Assembly: GCF_900116715.1 (NCBI RefSeq)
Contig: NZ_FPBM01000001.1
Span: forward strand, 436,784-500,783
Direction of reading: 5' to 3'
Length of the DNA stretch: 64,000 nt
From: Polaromonas sp. YR568
GTDB taxonomy: Bacteria > Pseudomonadota > Gammaproteobacteria > Burkholderiales > Burkholderiaceae_C
The position numbers and the translations under genes are program-made. The stretch's first letter is position 1, and each line of letters starts with the position of its first letter. Positions 26,115-33,498 of this stretch are shown here, in pieces. The notes beneath the pieces were generated by a model. That model was given only the letters and a program-made list of their open reading frames with translations. It searched no databases and was not told the DNA's origin.

Positions 26115-26144
26115 TTGCAAATGCGACAGATTCGCATTTATAAT
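26115..26144 (+). promoter_or_regulatory. bfd operon promoter with Fur-type site in the spacer
   Basis: A -35 TTGCAA (26115-26120) and a perfect -10 TATAAT (26139-26144) are 18 bases apart. Between them lies a perfect inverted repeat AAATGCGA-CAGAT-TCGCATTT (26119-26139) containing the 7-1-7 site TGCGACAGATTCGCA. Bound repressor would block polymerase directly. Confidence 0.78.
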
Positions 26145-26184
26145 GCAGGCACCGATTGAATCAATCACCCAGCCAAGCCAATCC

Positions 26185-26430
26185 ATGATCGTTTGCGTCT
26201 GCCGCCGAATCTCTGACCGCGAAATTGCCCGCCATGCTCGCGCAGGTTTGGGCTTTGACGAGATCCAGTTCGAACTCGGCGTGGCTACCCAGTGCGGCCA
26301 GTGCGAAGGCTGCGCCCGCGACGTGGTGGCGCAGTGCAGCGCCAGCTGCCCGACCGCCAACATCAAGCTCGCCACCCACACTCTGGAAGGCAGCCCATGG
26401 AACAACTCGCAACACTCTCCTCAACTCTGA
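26185..26430 (+). CDS. bfd: Bacterioferritin-associated ferredoxin
   Basis: An 81-aa [2Fe-2S] protein that reduces bacterioferritin so stored iron can leave. Cluster ligands are visible as Cys4 and Cys6 (IVCVCRRIS) and Cys37 and Cys40 (TQCGQCEGC). ATG 26185 gives the family start MIVCVC; the upstream in-frame extension has no support. It is first in a probable operon with a 32-aa membrane micro-protein, tonB, exbB and exbD, behind a promoter with a Fur-type site. Iron starvation would therefore raise both uptake energy and iron release. Confidence 0.94.
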   Translation: MIVCVCRRISDREIARHARAGLGFDEIQFELGVATQCGQCEGCARDVVAQCSASCPTANIKLATHTLEGSPWNNSQHSPQL

Positions 26431-26495
26431 TTGCAGCGCTTCCCGCCAGCCTGCTTCTGGTAGTAGGCTGCACATGGTGGATCTTTCGCCGCTGA
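26397..26495 (+). CDS. 32-aa membrane micro-protein overlapping the end of bfd
   Basis: A small reading frame in another frame overlaps the last 34 bases of bfd. It has a good ribosome site (GGAAGG about six bases before ATG). The product has a short polar N-terminus (MEQLATLSS), one hydrophobic helix (about residues 11-30) containing a Cys and a Trp-Trp pair (GCTWWIF), and ends Arg-Arg. It would sit in the inner membrane with its C-terminus inside. It lies between bfd and tonB in the Fur-controlled operon, which suggests a link to TonB-ExbBD or iron transport. The family is not recognised and expression is unproven. Confidence 0.55.
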   Translation: MEQLATLSSTLIAALPASLLLVVGCTWWIFRR

Positions 26496-26574
26496 TCCTG
26501 ATCCAACAACTTGATTCCTGATTCGGCCTGCGGCCCGTGCGCGGCGATTCAACCACCCATTCCCACTTAGCCCG

Positions 26575-27261
26575 ATGACCGCTACCGCCTTTTCCAGCGC
26601 CCCGCGCCCTCCCGCGCCGCGCCAGCCTTTGAGCCGCAACGCCGTGATCGCCCTGGCGGTGGTGGGTCTGCACGTCGGCTTTATCTGGGCGCTGCAAAGC
26701 GGCCTCTTGATGCGCGCGGCCGAAATCATCGTTCCCGCTGAAATCCTCACGCAGTTCGTCGACCCGCCCGCCCCCAAGGTGGAGCCCGTGCCCCCGACGC
26801 CGCCCACGCCGCCTGTACAGAAAAAGCCCGTTGCCAAGGCGCCTGTGCAACCGGCGCCTCAGCCCCTGGCCATTGCGGACCCAACCCCGTCACCCAACGC
26901 ACCGACCGGCGTGGTCACGCCGCCACTGCCGCCGGCGCCCGTCGCCGTTGCGCCTGTGGCTCCGCCGGCTCCGCCGGCCGTCCAGTTGCCGTCCAGCGAC
27001 GCCGACTACCTGCAAAACCCCAAGCCGCCCTACCCGCCCATCAGCAAACGCCTGGGCGAGCAGGGCAAAGTGATCGTGCGCGTGCTGATTGGCGTTGACG
27101 GTCAGCCGCAGAAATCCGAAGTCCGCCAGTCCAGCGGCTTTGACCGGCTCGACCAGGCGGCCGTCACGACCGTGATGCGCTGGCGCTATGTGCCCGGCAA
27201 ACGCGGCGGCGTGCCTGAGGCCATGTGGTTCAACGTGCCCATCAATTTCGTTCTTGAATAA
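26575..27261 (+). CDS. tonB: Energy transducer TonB
   Basis: A 228-aa protein anchored in the inner membrane by one helix (about residues 21-42, NAVIALAVVGLHVGFIWALQ, with the conserved His). A proline-rich periplasmic spacer (about 60-140) includes PPTPPTPPV. The C-terminal TonB domain contains PPYPPISKRLGEQGKVIVRV and ends WFNVPINFVLE. It carries proton-motive-force energy from ExbB-ExbD to the TonB-dependent receptors encoded in this window. It forms an operon with exbB (44 bases) and exbD. Confidence 0.96.
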   Translation: MTATAFSSAPRPPAPRQPLSRNAVIALAVVGLHVGFIWALQSGLLMRAAEIIVPAEILTQFVDPPAPKVEPVPPTPPTPPVQKKPVAKAPVQPAPQPLAIADPTPSPNAPTGVVTPPLPPAPVAVAPVAPPAPPAVQLPSSDADYLQNPKPPYPPISKRLGEQGKVIVRVLIGVDGQPQKSEVRQSSGFDRLDQAAVTTVMRWRYVPGKRGGVPEAMWFNVPINFVLE

Positions 27262-27305
27262 ATTTTGAGTTTGTTTTTTTCTGACAACCGTGGAGTATTG
27301 AAGTC

Positions 27306-28019
27306 ATGAATTCCCAATTCGGCCTTGCCAACGTCTGGACGCAGGGCGATATCGTCACCAAATCAGTGGCAATCCTGTTGCTGGTGATGTCCCTGGCCTC
27401 CTGGATGGTCATCATCATCAAGACGCTTGACCTCATCAAGTACAAGAAGATCGCCCGTGCATCCGAAGACTTCTGGCACAGCGAAGACTTTGCCGCGGGC
27501 CTGACCAAGCTGGGCGCAGACCCTACCAACCCGTTCCGCCAGCTGGCCCTGGAAGGCCGTGAAGCCACTCTGCACCACCGCAACACCAAGGCGCACCTGC
27601 ATGACGCCCTGGACGTGAGCGACTGGGTCACGCGCACGCTGCGCAACACCATTGACGAATTCACCGGCAAGCTGCAGTCCGGCCTGGCCATCCTGGCTTC
27701 GGTCGGCTCCACCGCCCCCTTCGTCGGCCTCTTCGGCACCGTGTGGGGCATCTACCATGCGCTGCTGTCCATCGGTGCAGCCGGCCAGGCGACCATCGAC
27801 AAGGTGGCCGGCCCGATCGGCGAGTCGCTGATCATGACGGCGCTGGGCCTGGCAGTGGCCATCCCGGCCGTGCTGGGCTACAACGCACTGGTGCGCGGCA
27901 ACAAAGGCGTGCTGCAAAAGCTCAGCCGTTTCGCGCATGACCTGCACGCCTACTTCGTGACCGGCGCCCGCGTGAGCGCCGGCGGCCAGGCCAACGTCGT
28001 ACCCATGAAGAAGGCCTGA
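27306..28019 (+). CDS. exbB: TonB-system proton channel ExbB
   Basis: A 237-aa MotA/TolQ/ExbB-family inner-membrane protein with three helices: near residues 18-40 (SVAILLLVMSLASWMVIIIK), 128-150 (LASVGSTAPFVGLFGTVWGI) and 170-195 (IGESLIMTALGLAVAIPAVL). The last two carry the family's conserved Gly/Thr-rich faces of the proton channel. The ATG has GGAG ten bases upstream. It lies between tonB and exbD. Confidence 0.96.
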   Translation: MNSQFGLANVWTQGDIVTKSVAILLLVMSLASWMVIIIKTLDLIKYKKIARASEDFWHSEDFAAGLTKLGADPTNPFRQLALEGREATLHHRNTKAHLHDALDVSDWVTRTLRNTIDEFTGKLQSGLAILASVGSTAPFVGLFGTVWGIYHALLSIGAAGQATIDKVAGPIGESLIMTALGLAVAIPAVLGYNALVRGNKGVLQKLSRFAHDLHAYFVTGARVSAGGQANVVPMKKA

Positions 28020-28090
28020 ACGCCAGTCCATCCACCCTGCTCCGCCAGCCTGCAAGCGGCCGGAGCCTCAATCAGTGACCGAGAAGCACC

Positions 28091-28501
28091 ATGGCCTTTG
28101 GAACCCAAGACGACAGCGACGAGGTGATGAACGAGATCAACATGACGCCCATGGTGGACATCATGCTGGTGCTGCTCATCATCTTCATCATCACAGTCCC
28201 CGTGATGAAGCACTCCGTCAATATCGACCTGCCGCGCGCCTCCAACGAAGCGCAGAACATCAAACCGGAAACGATTCGCCTGAGCGTGGATGCTGAAGGC
28301 AGCTACTTCCTCAACGAAGCGAAGATTTCCGACGAGGCGCTGGTCACACAGCTCAAGGCGTCGGCGGCGCAAAACCCGCAGCCCGACCTGCACATCCGCG
28401 GCGACAAATCGGTGCGCTACGAACGCGTGGCACAGGCCATGGCGGCAGCCCAGCAGGCCGGCCTGCGCAAAATCGGCTTTATCACCGAGCCCAAGAACTA
28501 A
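28091..28501 (+). CDS. exbD: TonB-system protein ExbD
   Basis: A 136-aa inner-membrane protein. Its single helix (about residues 18-40) carries the channel Asp in the typical sequence NEINMTPMVDIMLVLLIIFI. A periplasmic domain follows, ending GLRKIGFITEPKN. Together with ExbB it forms the proton-driven motor for TonB. A hairpin terminator follows the gene. Confidence 0.96.
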   Translation: MAFGTQDDSDEVMNEINMTPMVDIMLVLLIIFIITVPVMKHSVNIDLPRASNEAQNIKPETIRLSVDAEGSYFLNEAKISDEALVTQLKASAAQNPQPDLHIRGDKSVRYERVAQAMAAAQQAGLRKIGFITEPKN

Positions 28502-28514
28502 AGCGCTGATCAGG

Positions 28515-28546
28515 GCCTACCCGCACAACGCCGGCAGGCTTTTTTA
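28515..28546 (+). terminator. Terminator of the bfd-tonB-exbBD operon
   Basis: An imperfect stem GCCTACCCGC/GCCGGCAGGC with six Ts, 14 bases after the exbD stop. Confidence 0.7.
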
Positions 28547-28582
28547 TTTGACGTAAAAAAACAGATCGCAGCCCAAATTCGC

Positions 28583-28610
28583 TTGACTTTTAAATGAGAA
28601 TGGTTATCAT
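28583..28610 (+). promoter_or_regulatory. hemP promoter overlapped by a Fur-type site
   Basis: A -35 TTGACT (28583-28588) and a -10-like TATCAT (28605-28610) are 16 bases apart. The 7-1-7 site TGAGAATGGTTATCA (28595-28609) covers the spacer and -10. This is the best match to the Fur consensus in the window. Confidence 0.75.
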
Positions 28611-28643
28611 TAACCTAACGAAACCCAAACAGGTTTAATCATC

Positions 28644-28868
28644 ATGTCCATCGCCATGCCTTCCGCCACCTCCCATACTTTGAGCCTTCCTGCCCGCGCC
28701 CCAGTGCACACAGAGACCGCTTCGGGCGGCCACGCGTCAGGCGGCTCTGCCGGCTGTGTCAACAGCACGGAGATCCTGCGCGGCCAGAAGGCTGTAGAGA
28801 TCAATCACAACGGCTCAACCTACCGCCTGCAGGCCACACGCCTGGGCAAGCTGATCCTGACCAAATAA
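28644..28868 (+). CDS. hemP: Hemin uptake protein HemP/HmuP
   Basis: A 74-aa protein whose last 35 residues are the HemP domain (STEILRGQKAVEINHNGSTY, ending LGKLILTK). The N-terminal 38 residues are low-complexity. In other Burkholderiales and in rhizobia, HmuP/HemP is needed for expression or working of the heme receptor, as an activator or a post-transcriptional helper. It has its own Fur-type promoter and lies 14.6 kb from hmuR, not beside it. ATG 28656 is an alternative start. Confidence 0.92.
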   Translation: MSIAMPSATSHTLSLPARAPVHTETASGGHASGGSAGCVNSTEILRGQKAVEINHNGSTYRLQATRLGKLILTK

Positions 28869-29032
28869 GGCCGCGCCAGGCCTTCTTTCGGCACAGTTTT
28901 CATTGAGAGTTTCATCGTGGGGCGATCCGGGGCTATCAAGCTCCCAAGGTCGTTTTTAGCCAGCCACAGACTCCCCGGAGTTGTTTAGCCAGGCTTTTTT
29001 TCTCGCACTGCATACGTCTCATCCTCAGCCAC

Positions 29033-29061
29033 AAAAAAGCCGACCCTCAGGTCGGCTTTTT
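29033..29061. terminator. Bidirectional terminator between hemP and glcG-like gene
   Basis: AAAAAAGCCGACC-CTCA-GGTCGGCTTTTT: a seven-base GC-rich stem flanked by A- and T-runs, serving both converging genes. Confidence 0.9.
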
Positions 29062-29078
29062 CATTTGCGGGGCGCGAT

Positions 29079-29486
29079 TTACAGGCCGATGGCGGCAATC
29101 CCCGCGCGCGCAACTTGCGCGTCTTCACTGGACTTCACGCCGCTCACGCCCACGGCGCCTATGCATTGGCCGTCTTTGACGATGGGCACGCCGCCTTCGA
29201 GCATGCCGTGGATGTAAGGCGCCGACAGGAAGGACGTGCGGCCGCCGTTGATGACGTCTTCGTAGACCTTGCTTTCGCGGCGGCCCATGGCGGCTGTGTT
29301 GGCCTTTGACGGTGCAATGTGGGAGGAAATGGGCGGCGCGCCGTCCAGGCGCTGCAGGTGCAGCAAATGGCCGCCGTCGTCGACGATGGCGATGGTCACG
29401 GCCCAGTTGTTCTTGAGAGCTTCGGCCTCGGCGGCGGCGGCGATGAGTTTGACGTCGGCGAGTTCAAGCACTGCTTTTGATTTCAT
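29079..29486 (-). CDS. GlcG/HbpS-family heme-binding-type protein (DUF336)
   Basis: A 135-aa single-domain protein of the GlcG/HbpS fold. The landmarks are WAVTIAIVDDGGHLLHLQR, the middle IAPSKANTAAMGRRES, and the C-terminal GGVPIVKDGQCIGAVGVSG. ATG 29486 (MKSKAVLELAD) gives the usual length; the upstream extension from a non-ATG start is unlikely. HbpS of Streptomyces binds heme and senses redox state, but most homologues have no known job. The closeness to hemP makes a heme link possible, not shown. Confidence 0.85.
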   Translation of the reverse strand: MKSKAVLELADVKLIAAAAEAEALKNNWAVTIAIVDDGGHLLHLQRLDGAPPISSHIAPSKANTAAMGRRESKVYEDVINGGRTSFLSAPYIHGMLEGGVPIVKDGQCIGAVGVSGVKSSEDAQVARAGIAAIGL

Positions 29487-29679
29487 GGTCTTAGGGATTC
29501 CCAGAGGTTTATTGGCAAAGACGTTGAGCATACGCAAATTTGAAGGCCGTCTTCAGCCGCATTGCCGGCAAATTAGCTTATAGAACCCTTACAAAAAGTA
29601 GGGAGTGAGGGCTGGAAAAACGGCATTGCACCCTAAAATAATCTTGCCCGCATTTGCTGGCGCCCTGGAGATGACTCTC

Positions 29680-30369
29680 ATGACTGACAATGTTCAAACC
29701 CTCGACTACGGCGTTGCCTCAACGGTCGAGCAACGCAACAAGGTCCTGCGCAATACCTATTGGCTGCTGGCCCTGAGCCTGCTGCCTACCGTGCTGGGCG
29801 CCTGGCTGGGTGTGGCCACGGGCATCACCCGTTCCCTGAGCGGCGGGCTGGGTCTGATCGTGTTCCTCGGCGGCGCCTTCGGCTTCATTTTCGCCATCGA
29901 AAAGACCAAAAACTCGGCTGCCGGCGTGCCCGTACTGCTGGGCTTCACCTTCTTCATGGGCCTGATGCTCTCGCGCATGATTGCCATGGTGCTGGGTTTC
30001 AGCAACGGCGCCTCGCTGGTCATGACCGCCTTTGCCGGCACGGCAGGCGTGATGTTCGTGATGGCCAGCCTGGCTACCGTCATCAAGCGCGACCTGAGCG
30101 GCATGAGCAAATGGCTGTTCGCCGGCGCCCTCGTGATCCTGGTGGCGGCTGTTATCAACGTGTTTGTCGGCTCGACCATGCTGATGGCTGTGATCAGCAC
30201 GCTGGCCATCGCGGTTTTCAGCGCCTATCTGCTGTATGACCTGAAACAGGTGATCGACGGCGGCGAGACCAACTACATCAGCGCCACGCTGGCCATCTAT
30301 CTGGATCTGTTCAACATCTTCCAGAGCCTGCTGGCCCTGCTGGGCATCTTCGGCGGCGATCGCGACTAA
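29680..30369 (+). CDS. Bax inhibitor-1/YccA-family membrane protein
   Basis: A 229-aa inner-membrane protein with seven predicted helices spread over residues 28-225, and the family features GFTFFMGLMLSRM and YLLYDLKQVIDGGETNYISA with its Asp pair near the C-terminus. ATG 29680 has GGAG nine bases upstream; ATG 29671 overlaps that site. E. coli YccA modulates the FtsH protease, and other members act as pH-gated leak channels. It is a single gene with a strong terminator. Confidence 0.92.
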   Translation: MTDNVQTLDYGVASTVEQRNKVLRNTYWLLALSLLPTVLGAWLGVATGITRSLSGGLGLIVFLGGAFGFIFAIEKTKNSAAGVPVLLGFTFFMGLMLSRMIAMVLGFSNGASLVMTAFAGTAGVMFVMASLATVIKRDLSGMSKWLFAGALVILVAAVINVFVGSTMLMAVISTLAIAVFSAYLLYDLKQVIDGGETNYISATLAIYLDLFNIFQSLLALLGIFGGDRD

Positions 30370-30386
30370 AGCGCAGCGTCATTTAC

Positions 30387-30415
30387 AAAAAAAGGAGCCA
30401 CTGGCTCCTTTTTTT
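30387..30415. terminator. Bidirectional terminator between the yccA-like gene and rlmD
   Basis: AAAAAAAGGAGCCA/TGGCTCCTTTTTTT, a perfect stem with A- and T-runs on either side, placed between two converging genes. Confidence 0.92.
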
Positions 30416-30442
30416 ATTCCCGCCTGATTCTCCTCAGTACCG

Positions 30443-31903
30443 TCAAATCCGCTCAAACACCGCAATGGACTCCACATGCGCCGTATGCGGGAACATATTG
30501 ACCACGCCGGCGGCAGTGCAGCGCCAGGCGCCGCTTTCCACCAGCACCCCTGCATCGCGCGCCAGGGTGGCTGGGTTACAGCTCACGTAAACAATGCGCG
30601 TGGGCGGCGTCCAGCCTTCCAGCGCCAGGCTCTGCTGCTGATCGCCATCGTCACACGGCACGCCACTGGTGAGTTGCTGGTGCAAGGCCGCCAGGGATTT
30701 AAACAACTCGAACGCACCTTCGCGCGGTGGGTCCACCAGCCATTTGTCGGCAGCGCCGTCTTTCACCAGCATGGCGGGTGTCATCTCAAAGAGATTCCGC
30801 GCTACAAATTTGGTAGCAGCTAACGCACGACGGGCGGTCGATTCAGCCCTGTTTCTCTCAAAGTTCTCGCGTGAGCGGGCCACCAGCACTTCACTACCCT
30901 CAATACCCAGCACCTCGCGGGCACGCGTGGCCAGCGGCAGCGTGAAATTGCCCAAGCCGCAAAACCAGTCGATCACCCGCTCATCAGGCTGAACCGCCAG
31001 CAAACGCAGCGCACGCGACACCAGCACCTGGTTGATGTGCGGGTTGACCTGGGTGAAGTCGGTCGGCTTGAAGGGCATGGTGACGCCGAACTCGGGCAAG
31101 CCATAGCTCAACTCCTGCACGGCCGGATCGAGCAGTTTCACCGTATCAAGCCCGCCCGGCTGCAGCCACCACTGCAGGCCCGGATTCGCCTCGGCAAAGG
31201 CACGCAGGCGCGCCAGATCCTCCTGGCTCAAAGGCTCCATGTGGCGCAGCACCATGGCCGTCGCCTCATCACCGCAGGCCAGCTCAATCTGTGGAACAGT
31301 TTCCCTGGCGTCCATGCTGCCGATGAGGTCGCGCAGTGGAACCAGCATGTCGCTGACGTGCCGGGGCAGCACGTGGCATTCGCTCATGTCGGCCACATAA
31401 CTGCTTTTGCGCTCATGAAAACCCACGAGCACGGTGCCCTTTTTGCGCACATAGCGCACTGACAGCCGTGCGCGGTAGCGGTAACCCCAGGCCGGGCCTT
31501 CGATAGGCCGCAGCAGGTTATCCGCTCTCACCTTGCCGATGTGCCGGAGGTTGTCTTCCAGCACGCGCTGCTTCACCGCCACCTGCGCGCCCACATGCAG
31601 GTGCTGCATCTTGCAGCCGCCGCAGGCGCCGGTGTGCATGCCGAAATGCGGGCAAGCCGGGCGTACGCGCTGGGACGACTCGCGGTGGATCGCCATCACC
31701 ACGGCTTTTTCAAAACTGCTTTTCTTGCGGTACACATTGGCGGTCACCTGCTCAAAAGGCAGGGCACCTTCAATAAAGACCACCTTGCCGTCGGCCCTGT
31801 GGGCAATGCCCTGCGCTTCAATGTCGAGCGACTCGACCTCGAGCACATCCGGCGGGTAGTCTGCGGCCGTGGGGGGCGGCTTGTTCTGGCTTTCTTCTGT
31901 CAT
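30443..31903 (-). CDS. rlmD: 23S rRNA (uracil-1939-C5)-methyltransferase RlmD
   Basis: A 486-aa SAM-dependent RNA methylase. It has an N-terminal TRAM domain ([20 protein letters not shown]), a [4Fe-4S] site with Cys residues in [15 protein letters not shown] plus a later SECHV, a SAM-binding region ([16 protein letters not shown]) and the catalytic loop [12 protein letters not shown]. The length is a little above average. A dispersed palindrome copy is embedded in frame and encodes part of [15 protein letters not shown], between SAM-binding strands. In E. coli-like and Burkholderia genomes rlmD is near the nlpD block, as here. Confidence 0.95.
   Translation of the reverse strand: MTEESQNKPPPTAADYPPDVLEVESLDIEAQGIAHRADGKVVFIEGALPFEQVTANVYRKKSSFEKAVVMAIHRESSQRVRPACPHFGMHTGACGGCKMQHLHVGAQVAVKQRVLEDNLRHIGKVRADNLLRPIEGPAWGYRYRARLSVRYVRKKGTVLVGFHERKSSYVADMSECHVLPRHVSDMLVPLRDLIGSMDARETVPQIELACGDEATAMVLRHMEPLSQEDLARLRAFAEANPGLQWWLQPGGLDTVKLLDPAVQELSYGLPEFGVTMPFKPTDFTQVNPHINQVLVSRALRLLAVQPDERVIDWFCGLGNFTLPLATRAREVLGIEGSEVLVARSRENFERNRAESTARRALAATKFVARNLFEMTPAMLVKDGAADKWLVDPPREGAFELFKSLAALHQQLTSGVPCDDGDQQQSLALEGWTPPTRIVYVSCNPATLARDAGVLVESGAWRCTAAGVVNMFPHTAHVESIAVFERI
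30801..30834 (+). repeat. Dispersed palindrome copy inside rlmD
   Basis: GCTAC-AAATTTG-GTAGC followed by AGCTAACGCACGACGGG. It is translated in frame as part of RlmD. The tail resembles that of the intergenic copy at 25983. Confidence 0.75.
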
Positions 31904-31977
31904 GGGTCAATTGTCTCAGGCTGCGGTACCATTTTCTGAATACCCCAAGAACCTGTTTTCAACCGAAAGGAATGAGC

Positions 31978-32397
31978 ATGGAACTTCGCATCTGCATCGA
32001 CGTTGACGATATGGACCGCGCCGTCGCCTTTTACACACTGGGGCTGGGCTTGCGTGTGGGCCGCCGCTTCAAAAGTGATTTTGTGGAAATCCTGGGCGCC
32101 GGCAGCCCGATTGACCTGCTCTTCAATGCGCCAGGCACGCGGCCGATCACCAGCGGCCCCAGGAGCGAAACCGTGCGCAGCTACCAGCGCCACTGGACGC
32201 CGGTGCACCTTGATTTTGTGGTGGACGATATCGACACCGCCGTCGCGCGCTTACAGCAGCACGGCGCGGTGCTGGAGATGCCGGTGGCCGAGCGCGTGTG
32301 GGGCCGCATAGCCGGCCTGGCAGACCCGTTCGGCCACGGGCTGGACCTGCTGGAGTTCAAGGGCCGGGGCTACGACGAGATCCTGCAACCCCATTGA
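31978..32397 (+). CDS. VOC-family (glyoxalase-like) protein
   Basis: A 139-aa protein. Its first strand and helix ELRICIDVDDMDRAVAFYTLG and the half-way VHLDFVVDDIDTAVARL show two VOC modules. LADPFGHGLDLLEFKG provides the family's last strand with a glutamate, so metal binding is possible here, unlike the VOC proteins of the heme operon. ATG 31978 has AAAGGA at good spacing; the ATG at 31972 lies directly on that site. It sits where rpoS would be expected between nlpD and rlmD, but on the opposite strand. The substrate is unknown. Confidence 0.85.
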   Translation: MELRICIDVDDMDRAVAFYTLGLGLRVGRRFKSDFVEILGAGSPIDLLFNAPGTRPITSGPRSETVRSYQRHWTPVHLDFVVDDIDTAVARLQQHGAVLEMPVAERVWGRIAGLADPFGHGLDLLEFKGRGYDEILQPH

Positions 32398-32416
32398 AGG
32401 CGGACGCGGGGCAAAG

Positions 32417-32451
32417 AAAAAGGAGCCCGGCTGACGCGGGGCTCCTTTTTT
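32417..32451. terminator. Bidirectional terminator between the VOC gene and nlpD
   Basis: AAAAAGGAGCCC...GGGGCTCCTTTTTT: a strong stem with a nine-base loop between converging genes. Confidence 0.9.
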
Positions 32452-32477
32452 GTTCGAGGCGAAATGTTTACTTCGGC

Positions 32478-33425
32478 TTACTTCGCAGGCAGGTATTTGG
32501 CCGGGTCGACAGGTTTGCCCTGGCGGCGAATCTCAAAGTGCAGCTTCACACGGTCGGCGTCGCTGTTGCCCATCTCGGCGATCTTCTGGCCCTTTTTGAC
32601 ACTCTGGTCTTCTTTCACCAGCAGGGTCTGGTTGTGGGCATAGGCCGTCAGGAAGGTGTTGTTGTGCTTGAGGATGATCAGGTTGCCGTAGCCGCGCAAG
32701 CCGGCGCCGGCATACACCACGCGGCCGTCCGCCGAGGCGATCACGGCATCGCCGGCCTTGCCTGCGATATCCAGGCCCTTGTTCTTGGCCTCATCAAAGC
32801 CCGCAACCATGCTGCCTTGGGCCGGCCAGATCCAGGCGATGTCTTCGTCACCCGATGCCGCAGGCGCCGGTGCAGGCGTGGGGCTGGCGGCAGCGCTGGC
32901 TGGCGCTGAAGCCGGCTTTGCCGCGCTGGAGGCCTGGGCAGGCGGGGTGGACGAAGCAGCAGCGGATCCAGCGGCCACAGGCCGGGTCACCACGGCCGCG
33001 CTCTCGACAGGCGGCACCACACGCAGAACCTGGCCCACTTCGATGATGTTGGGATTTTCCAGGTTGTTCCAGCGCACGATGTCACGCCAGTTCTGGCCGT
33101 TTTCCAGGCCGATGCGGATCATGGTGTCGCCGGGCTTGACGGTGTAGTAGCCCGGTTTTCCGGCATTCTCAAAGCCCGGCAATTGCTTGACGTTGCCCGG
33201 ATCGACAGCGCTTGGCACGGTGCGCGACGCACCGGTGCCGCGGTCTTCCACCGGGGCGTTGGTGGGGGAACGCGATGCGCAACCCGCCGCGACCAGCAGC
33301 ACTGCCGCCAATGCGCACGGCAAGGCCATCCTGCCGAGCATTGAGCGGGCGCCGCGAGGGGCGCCTGGGCCTGTGCTGGTGGCCGTCAGGGCTGTTTCCC
33401 TGCTTGACCGTACGGTTTGATTCAT
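32478..33425 (-). CDS. nlpD: Murein hydrolase activator NlpD (LysM plus degenerate M23)
   Basis: A 315-aa lipoprotein. The signal sequence has a lipobox LLVAAGC. A LysM module follows (GYYTVKPGDTMIRIGLENGQ), then a proline/alanine linker and a C-terminal LytM/M23 domain (about residues 205-315). The first zinc ligand motif is replaced (NKGLDIAGKAG in place of HxGxD), so it is probably not an enzyme but an amidase activator like E. coli NlpD. ATG 33425 is chosen over an in-frame TTG at 33443. It is the last gene of surE-pcm-nlpD. Confidence 0.93.
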   Translation of the reverse strand: MNQTVRSSRETALTATSTGPGAPRGARSMLGRMALPCALAAVLLVAAGCASRSPTNAPVEDRGTGASRTVPSAVDPGNVKQLPGFENAGKPGYYTVKPGDTMIRIGLENGQNWRDIVRWNNLENPNIIEVGQVLRVVPPVESAAVVTRPVAAGSAAASSTPPAQASSAAKPASAPASAAASPTPAPAPAASGDEDIAWIWPAQGSMVAGFDEAKNKGLDIAGKAGDAVIASADGRVVYAGAGLRGYGNLIILKHNNTFLTAYAHNQTLLVKEDQSVKKGQKIAEMGNSDADRVKLHFEIRRQGKPVDPAKYLPAK

Positions 33426-33498
33426 GGATTCTTTCGTCTTCAATTCTTGACTGACAGATGTAGGTGCTGCCGGGCGCTTGTGCTAGCCGGGCCCGATC

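Noticed and set aside
26143-26184. Longer Bfd starting at 26143
   Set aside because: That start lies at the -10 promoter box. The family begins MIVCVC, at 26185.
28981-29217. 78-codon + frame downstream of hemP
   Set aside because: It reads through the bidirectional terminator at 29033 and opposite the GlcG-like gene, with no support.
32298-32909. 203-codon + frame overlapping the VOC gene end and nlpD
   Set aside because: It crosses a strong bidirectional terminator and is opposite nlpD. It has no domain.
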